Assembly (NCBI RefSeq): GCF_002999335.1
Contig: NW_020312203.1
Span: 186,001-250,000 of the forward strand
DNA: 64,000 bases
DNA from: Cyclospora cayetanensis
Lineage: Eukaryota > Apicomplexa > Conoidasida > Eucoccidiorida > Eimeriidae
Reading direction: 5' to 3'
The number at the start of each line of letters is the position of its first letter. Position 1 is the first letter of the stretch. Position numbers and translations under genes: made by a program. Of this stretch, positions 56,830 to 64,000 are shown piece after piece. Under the pieces are notes generated by a model, which was not told where the DNA came from, did not search any database, and saw only the letters and a list, made by a program, of their open reading frames with translations.

Positions 56830-57714
56830 CTGAGTCCCCCTCTTTTCGCTACCCCACTGCGTTTGCTCTCTGGGCTGCATGCGTCTTAGGTCGCATGGCT
56901 TTTTCTGTTAAGAAGAATTAGCCGCCTTACTCGTTGCGTGTGCAGGGCCTTCCGGAAGGCTCCCTCTCTTACCTCGCAGCGATCTGCCCTCCCCGTGCGG
57001 TCTGTGTGGTTCCGACCTCCCTTTTTAATTTTTACGCTAGACAGGGGGCTCTCTAGGAGCTCGCGGGGAACACAGACACTATGCGCACACATGCGCCTCC
57101 TAAAAACGCGCACGCCCCGCCTGTGGTCTGCTCAGGTGGTGTCTGCACACGCAGCGTCGCCTCTTACGAGGACACCAGTGGTGGTGTTAAGTCTAGTTTG
57201 GCACGTAAAGCACTTCTTCCGCCAAAAATACGCTCTAGCAGTCCACGCATTACGGCTATATACCTGCGCTGCACTGGTTTCTGGGAGGGTGCTCCTGCTG
57301 CTCTAGCAGTTGGTACTAGGGGGACCTTCCAGTGGTCACCGCAAAAGGTGCTACGGCTACGTGCTGCTCAGTAAGCGCACACGAATCTCCGATCTTTGCG
57401 GCCAGATTGTAGGTGTTCGTGGCTTTAAAGCCCGAGTCCAGAGCGCTGGCAAAGCCCATAGAGACGACAAACGGGGCAGGCACCAAACACAATCTACCAA
57501 AGAGAACCTGTGTCTGACACTCCGCACATTTTCTCTCCGATTTGCACGCCCGCTGTCCGCGTCCTCTTTGCCTACTGTACCTCCCTCTGGAGGCTTCTTA
57601 GGGGGCATACGCACAAGCACCGCTTTCTTCGAAACACCCCACGGAGGCTGTTCTGCAGAGGCACCCTCCTCCGGGGACTCCCCAGAGGGTCCTCAGGAAA
57701 GCGTAAAAAGCTTT
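56830..57714. other. Convergent intergenic region
   Basis: This lies between the end of the plus-strand hypothetical ORF and the stop codon of the minus-strand nucleoredoxin-like gene. The plus-strand frame at 57310-57918 is a shadow overlapping the nucleoredoxin last exon. No gene was seen. Confidence 0.4.
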
Positions 57715-60700
57715 CTACTCTGGGAGGGCGATAGGCTTGCCCTCAAGCGCGTCTTCACGAAATTGACGGATAAAGGCCAACAGGTCCTCCTTGGTGACCG
57801 CCTCGGCGGCCTTGGGGTACCCATACACCTTTTGGCTAAACGCGTCCAAAATCAACTGCGCAAGACACGCTCAACAGCCCTAGCGCTATCCGTAGCTTCC
57901 ATAGTGTATACCCGCTAAGTGCAAAGTTTACCGGCCGCTCCGTGTGAGGTTTGGCTGCCCATTTCTTAGCGCTGAGCATGCCGCCCGTTAAGTTATACAC
58001 GAGTATCTCACCAGAGAGACCTGCTGGCCTGTACCTTCGGCCGGCAAACCTTCTTTGCATATCTGTCTCAGCGCCGTAGTACTCGGGGAACCCTTTCGTG
58101 CCGTTAGGAAATGAGGAACGGGGCCAAGGGCCTCTCCACCCTCGGTTTCTTCCAAAGCTGCTGCCGTTTCCTCCAGAACCTGATGCGACAAAACGCACCC
58201 TCCACTACACATCGGGAACCTGCATCTCTGCCCTCGAAGGGCCGGACCCCTTTCGCACTTCGCCGCACAAGGCTTCGACCACTGCCCTAGCAACTGGGCG
58301 GCCTCAACATCCGAGACCCTCAGGGCTAGCCTCTAAAGGCTCTTGCAACTTGCCTCCTTGACTTTCTGGTGCGTTTGTTCGTCTGCAGCATCGAGGAATG
58401 CGAGCAGCACAGGCTGCTCAGACACAGCATCGAGGGCCTCGTCAAGGTCCTTGACGGCCTTCTCCTTCCAGGGAAAGAGGGAGCCCTCCTCGTCCTTGAG
58501 GAGTGCAGCAACGCCACGCCGAGTCAGAACCTCCCCAGAGGGGGACACCCAAAGCAATGTGGGCAAGGAGCGCACATTCAACGCATCCTGCAGGCAACCA
58601 CACACAAAAGCACAGACGCAAGGGTTACGATTAAAGTTTTTGCGATCACACAGATGCAAAACGGTACGGTAAAAAGAAATATATCCACACACGTAGATAA
58701 GTCCTGCGAATTCTGCAAACGCATGCGCGCCCGCATCTAGCGTATCGTGCAGTCAAACAGAAAGATCAAGCACTCAGACACAGGAACGAACACAACGAGA
58801 GCAACAGGCGGTTGAGGGAGAGCATGACGAAATACGGACTTGTGCAACAGCTCGCGTCGAGACCTCCTTGAATGGCACCGCGAGCCAGTCCATCTTTGCA
58901 AAATATTTGTTGAAGCTTTCCTCATCTCTGTCATTTGAAACAAAGACAATTTCTACCTGTTCTCCCCTCTCCTTGAGCCGCTTCACAGTCTCGACCAGTT
59001 TAGGTGTAAACCTCTGGCAAGGCGGACACCAGGAGGCACTGAAGTAAATTCCGACGGTCTTTCCGGAAAGCTCAGCCTGCGCCCGCATCAAACACACAGT
59101 TTCCCATGCTCCAAAGAATAAGATGCAAGCTAAAGATTCGCTATAAACGCCTTAGCGGCTGGACTAAGTTCCATGGTGCATTGCTTTGGAACGCACTGGC
59201 GCTGCGGAGATGGCAATTTCGATGCCTTCTTTTGCTCGATATGCATGTGGGTTGCCATATACACATGGAATTACTTGCGTGTATATGCATATAAATAAAT
59301 GTACGAGTGCGTATTTACATCTACATCAATATATATGCACGCAGAATCCTTGATAGATAGCTGAATGCCATGATGGGAGATACGCAGCTACAAGAGGCGA
59401 TAAAGGTCTCTCTCTATATATACATGCCCTTAGAACATTTATTAAAACATTCATAGCTGCATGCCTCAAGGGCCCTTTGGATGCATGCAATCCGCCTCCA
59501 CCTCCGCACACATGAGTGGTACTTCTGCGTGGCCATCTATGCACCCACAAAGCCCAACGCTGCATTTGTTTTAACGGGTCGGTGCACGCGCGGAGACATT
59601 GGATGTTTGCTGAAGTGTTGTCCGTGCCTCACAGGGTCTAGAGTTTCTCCCTTATTATTTACGAGCTTGTTTCCAAGCAACTGGATAGGGTTCTTTCGTT
59701 TCCAGGGGAAGTCCAGAGGGTTTGCAAGCATGGCAGTGTACGCCTGTGGGTTGGACACCCTTCCATGCTCGTCCAGGAGCACAATATGAGGTAAAGAGGT
59801 AACTCGAAACTTCTTGTAGAGAGAGCGGATGCGATCGCGCCCCTCAGAGTCGTCATATGGCACCGCATGCCTGTTCAGACACCCCAGCGGACACGCGTTG
59901 GATCTTGGTATATGTGTGTGTGTGTGTGTGTATACAATGCATATCTATATGCATAGCAATATACATCTATATACATATCTATATATACATAAACATACAC
60001 ATATACATAATTTTACAGACGCAGACATGCAGAAGGTACTCCAATGACCTACGGGAAACGACAAGGGGAGAGAGGTGACCCTTGCCGTCCTGTTGCGCAA
60101 AACCGTTGATCTCTGAGTAAGCGTTGCAACGGCAAGATTGCGGACACGCCGATATACTGAAGGGCACCTCGGAAGGTTTTTACGGGGGATGGGAGCGGGA
60201 TTAGGCTTTTACCATGGCATTGTTTGGAAGAGTGCAGCAGCGTCAGCGGCGGTATTGTCTGCTGAGATGAAGACGACGTTAAGTTTCTGGCCCTTGTGTG
60301 CTGCGGCATCAACGATTGACTTGAGCCGGGGAGTGAAGGGCACGTAACCTTTGCTCTGCGTCAAAGGCGTTTGAACCGCAAGAGAACGGAAGGCTCTCGA
60401 AAGCTCGACAAGCCTCCGAAAACGTGTGCTTCAGGAGAGAGGGCACACTAGTGTACTAGATGCTTGCGAGAGCGACACCTAGCACGGGCGGGTTAGAAGG
60501 CGACTTGGTGACGTGTACACGCTTAGAACCCGATATATATATATATACACGAGGGCCTTTTTTCCCTAGCTAGAGGCTCACCTCAAGAATCTGTTCAACG
60601 CCCTTCCCTGTGAAGTACAGCGCAGTGACGCTGCCTGGCTCTCCCAGCGCTTCCGCCGTAGTCGTCTCCTCGGGGCCCCCCCCGCCAGTCAGCTTGGCAA

Positions 60701-62330
60701 TGAAACCCTCGGGCTTTGGATCTTTTTGTTTGTTCGAGAGCAGCACGTGGCCAAGCAGCCGGGTAAAGGGGGACGACGGTCCTGGCATTCCCAGACGTGC
60801 CCTCCGCCGTTTCTTCAGAAAGTCACGCGTTAAGCGCACCCCTACAGCGCCTGCATAGGAGGCGGACCATGAGCAAGTGCCAGTTTGAAAATGAAAACGC
60901 TGCCACGCAAGGCAGCATTTTCTTGAAGAAGTCTTTCTTCTGTCCAGCACAAAGGGTGGTCGAAAACGCGCGTTTGGAGGCGCTGTCTTCCGGGTTTTAA
61001 AGTAGGGTTTAAAAAGGCATTAGGGGGACGGCTCGAGGCGCGATGTGGCCTTCCGATTGATTAAGGGGCTCAGTCGTACCGAGGGCTGCCATGCCGCCGA
61101 TGCAGATGAGGGCCTTTGCTGCGCCACAGGAGACAAGGGGGAAGTGCGTATCTCGCACCCGGGTCACTTCGACGTCGAAGTCATCGTTATTTAGCTCGCT
61201 GCTCCCAACGCGCGAAGCAAAGGCTACAGGACCTGCGCGTTCACCCTCCCTGCAGCCAGAGGAAAGGCAGAGACAGGGGCATTTCGCTCAATAAGGGAAA
61301 CGCTACAGCCAGCCTACAGCCCCACATTCCTGTTGCTGCCCGCGCACGCTTCTAAGCACTCAGATGCTGCCACGCGCCTAGCGGGCGGTCGAGGACGAAC
61401 CGGAATCTTCGGCGGGCTCTAGTGCGTTGAGGAACATGCGGATCAGCAGTCGCGGGGGCATTCGTCACTGCGGTGGGGGGCGAATGGGCAACTATTGCCG
61501 CCAGATGTCTCTCGACACTGGTCCCTAAGAGGGGCCCCTCTGCCCCCCGCCACGCCGAATAGGCGCTATTTCGGGGGACAGAGAGCGCTTCTGCCTCGCT
61601 CTGGAAGTCCAAGTTGACCTGATGCACACGAAAGGGCAGGAGGAAAGGCACTCCAGCCCCATGGGACTGCGTGGATAAGACACGGAGATCGAGACCATGG
61701 CTTTGATGGGAGGACAGGCGCACAGACAGAGGCTGTGGAAGGACTTGAAGAAGGACGTGTTGTAGAGACAGTCTACGGGTGTACCCTCACCGCTGTGACA
61801 CGGCGCGAAAAAACGGCCAACACGAGCAGCACACCCACGCGAGCCAATGCGTTAGAGGCCCGCATTGTTAGCTCTTGACTTGCTTGACACAGACCTACTT
61901 ATGAAGGCCTCTCCCCAAAGAGAGGGGGAAAAGGCAAGAGGACGTACAGTGGGAAAACGCCCCAAGGGGCCGAACTAATGGGGGCAAAGAACACTCAGTT
62001 GTTTGATAGCGCAAGGCCTTAAATAGGCGTTTTTGCTGCGGGACTACGAAGCTCGCAGTAATCGTAGAAAAAGGATGAGGGGCCTCTTGTTACACAGAGG
62101 GCTTGATGCAGGGGTGTCGATGATCACACCGAGGCCTTCTTCTCCTCCCGTGGGGCCGGAAGTCGGCGGCGGGTGGCTTCCAGGTTCCTAGAGGCAAAGA
62201 CAACGAGAAAAAAGGATAACGTATAGAAAAAGCCAATTAAAGCATTATTTTTATTGTAAAATTCGGTATTCGCCTTCTTGAATTTTCCCCGGGGGGTCCA
62301 CGAAGGACACCTCGAAGTCCATCGTCCAGG
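57715..62330 (-). CDS. Membrane-anchored nucleoredoxin-like protein, tandem thioredoxin folds
   Basis: Phase-consistent exons: 61249-61080, 60850-60582, 60355-60213, 59870-59633, 59076-58864, 58587-58354, 58179-58012 and 57855-57715. Earlier exons at about 61680-61400 and 62320-62260 (MDFEVSFVDPPGK) are possible. A hydrophobic helix (ALICIGGMAALGAVGV) precedes two nucleoredoxin-type units. The first (TALYFTGKGVEQI, FTPRLKSIVDAA, NVVFISADN, MPWHAVPYDD, VTSLPHIVLLDEHG) lacks a CxxC. The second has the redox centre FSASWCPPCQRFTP, then VFVSNDRDEESF, MDWLAVPF and NVRSLPTLLWVSPSGEV. The C-terminus (VTKEDLLAFIRQF) recalls the last helix of such proteins. The family comprises thiol-disulfide oxidoreductases acting on client proteins. 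A redox function for the second domain, and a structural or binding role for the first, are inferred. Intron 58353-58180 appears to use a GC donor. Confidence 0.82.
58180..58353 (-). other. Likely GC-AG intron in nucleoredoxin-like gene
   Basis: On the minus strand the exon ends AAGGAG and the intron starts GCAAGT, a perfect GC-donor consensus. It ends CGCATCAG before GTTCTGGAGG. Without splicing, the frame stops seven codons later. With it, the frame continues in phase 0 into VLEETAAALEETEGGEAL and the rest of the C-terminus. Confidence 0.65.
59905..60005. repeat. (TG)n and TA-rich microsatellite in intron
   Basis: A short TG run at about 59910-59930 is followed by imperfect ATATAC units. 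The run lies within intron 60212-59871 of the nucleoredoxin-like gene. Confidence 0.8.
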
Positions 62331-62479
62331 GCTGCATGCTGCTCCCCTACCGACACACTGCCGACACTTCCGCAGGGGCGGTGTCTGTCTGCGGCAGTGC
62401 AAGCAAGTGCCTTTCGGGAATATACTCAAAAGTCCGTCTTCTGCCTCCCCTGACAACGTGGTGGATGGATATTAGACCA

Positions 62480-64000
62480 CCTTCTAGGTCGAACTTCTGT
62501 TGAGGCAGGAGGCACGAGTCAGTGGCAATCTGCTGAGGATTGAACAATCCCCTGTGACTTCAGAACTTTCCCATGTCTGCCACTCACAGGTATGCGCAGC
62601 GGAGGGAACTGCCGACTTATCTACAGTAGCAACCACCTGGTGAGACACAGCCCCCTTGTGTAACTCTTGTTTTGAGGTTTCCGGAGAGAGACGGTTCACT
62701 TCAGACCCCTTACAAGCTTGAGAGGAAGTTCTCGAATGCTATTAAGATGGCACAGCTCGCTTCTTCCCTCTCCCACGCCACTCTGCCGGAACGAGGGGGG
62801 CGGATCTGCGAGGATGTGTGGAGCTGCACCCTCTCTTAATACGTGCGGCATGCACAACTCGTGGCACATAGCATCCAGCACACACGCACAGAGCGCCGAA
62901 TCTTGTTGTATCGAGCTGACAGCAATCGGCAGCAGATAGTTAGCAATTCGTAAGGAATTGACTACCATAACTGCGCATTCGAACGCCTTGAATATATCGG
63001 GTGTACTAAGGAGTGCCGAAGTATAGCGTAGCCCGCCACATCGTGGGAAGGCTACGTTAAAAATATGATGCAAGAGGTAACTATGCAGCAGCCTTCTCGC
63101 TGTATCAAGTTCGAAAAATTTTCACCAATCCGAGTGCTCTCTGAAAAAATTCTGTGTTCCTACACCTAACCGACGTGAGAGTACTAAACGGGTGTGCAGA
63201 ACCCAGCAACTGCAGCAAGCGAACCATTGTAGCCTAACTCGTAGCTGCCTGCATGTGCAGGTATTCTAGACGACTTCCCGCGCGTTTTTCTCGCCATGTG
63301 CATACGTCGGCTGCGCTCGGCGCCAGGAGTTGGCTTACGGGGATGGTGCCAACACCTATTTGTGAGATCGCGAATCGCCATTAGAAGGCGTACTCATCGC
63401 AGAAAGAAAAGGAGAGAGCTGTAGCTAGCAGCACAATGCGTCGAACATGCACCCCAAGACGTCAGATGCAGCACTACTAGTGCCCCTGTCGGAATATTCG
63501 GTCAGGCACTCCCGAGCTTCCATGAAGCCCTTTCCCCACGCGACTGCAGTAGCAGCTTTTGGAGGCTATACGGGTTTCCCTGCAGCCGCCTACGCGTTGT
63601 TGTATGCCTCTAGGAGACGCAGAAATCGGAGTAATACGAACAAGAGAGAGAGTGGCCGCCAAGCGGCTGCATAAGGCAAGCCAACATGTACCGCAGGTAG
63701 GAAGCGGCTCAGGCAATGACCTTTTGAGATGCAGGCAGCAGCGTGCTCCCCTGCACAATGAGCAAGGCAGGAGAGCTCTTCTGAGTTGCAGCAGCAGCAG
63801 CGGGGCGAAGCGTGAACACCCCTGCCAGAGCGCTAGCTAGGCACTGAGCGCGAATGCAACATCTGCATTTCAACAGCTAGCGAAGAGCTCGGGAGGAAGG
63901 GCGACGACACTGCAGAAATTGGCAAGACACTGCCTCCCTCAGTGTCTCGATGCCATATGGAAGCTAGCCACCCGGCAAAGTTCCCAAAGTGGCCACTGCC
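62480..64000. other. No supported gene
   Basis: Frames such as 63073-62696 (minus) and 63559-63840 (plus) have no recognisable domain or splice context. The composition is again balanced and free of long CAG runs, resembling the two gene-poor stretches inside the window. Confidence 0.4.

Noticed and set aside
57310..57918. 202-codon plus-strand ORF
   Set aside because: It overlaps the last nucleoredoxin exon on the minus strand and has no recognisable content.

Overview
This window is nuclear DNA of an apicomplexan, most probably a coccidian close to Eimeria. The reasons are many short introns with clean GT-AG junctions, proteins carrying long Ala, Gln and Ser runs encoded by CAG/GCA-type repeats, dense microsatellites, and a gene set typical of this group (a PH-domain CDPK7-like kinase, a fructose-bisphosphatase, a beta-2 proteasome subunit). 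Nothing bacterial, viral or plasmid-like was seen. All exon limits below were worked out by eye from reading frame, splice consensus and intron phase; no transcript or database search was available.

Layout. 0.8-2.6 kb: PPIL3-type cyclophilin (-). 3.2-4.6 kb: a family-16-type methyltransferase (+), divergent from it. 5.3-7.3 kb: a tail-anchored coiled-coil protein, perhaps a Use1-type SNARE (-). 8.2-14.7 kb: a BEACH-WD40 protein of the FAN/NSMAF type (+). 14.7-19.8 kb: a repeat-poor stretch with no gene I can support. 19.9-23.0 kb: fructose-1,6-bisphosphatase in eight exons (+). 24.2-26.2 kb: proteasome beta-2 (-). 27.0-34.1 kb: an 11-exon protein ending in a pseudokinase domain (+). 34.1-36.75 kb: an unresolved region with a (GAT)n tract. 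36.75-40.8 kb: CCR4-NOT subunit NOT3/5 (+). 41.7-44.8 kb: a secreted protein with a possible Hsp20-like fold (-). 45.3 kb: tRNA-Ile(UAU) (-). 45.4-48.0 kb: a second gene-poor stretch. 48.4-54.2 kb: CDPK7-like PH/kinase protein (+). 54.5-56.8 kb: one or two low-complexity ORFs with a frame problem at a G13 run (+). 57.7-62.3 kb: a membrane-anchored nucleoredoxin-like protein with tandem thioredoxin folds (-). 62.5-64.0 kb: nothing supported.

The genes do not form an operon or an obvious pathway. They are housekeeping and signalling genes, mostly in divergent or convergent pairs. Short regions between gene starts (2.6-3.2, 7.3-8.2 and 26.2-27.0 kb) probably hold back-to-back promoters. Simple repeats sit mainly in introns and in linkers between folded domains, while the folded domains themselves are intact.

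The most notable points are an interrupted kinase-like fold lacking its catalytic residues, two likely GC-AG introns (one splitting a kinase catalytic loop), two intronic minisatellites, a recurring GGGGCCCC palindrome, a nucleoredoxin whose first thioredoxin fold has lost its CxxC, and the sharp switch between repeat-rich gene blocks and repeat-poor gene deserts.
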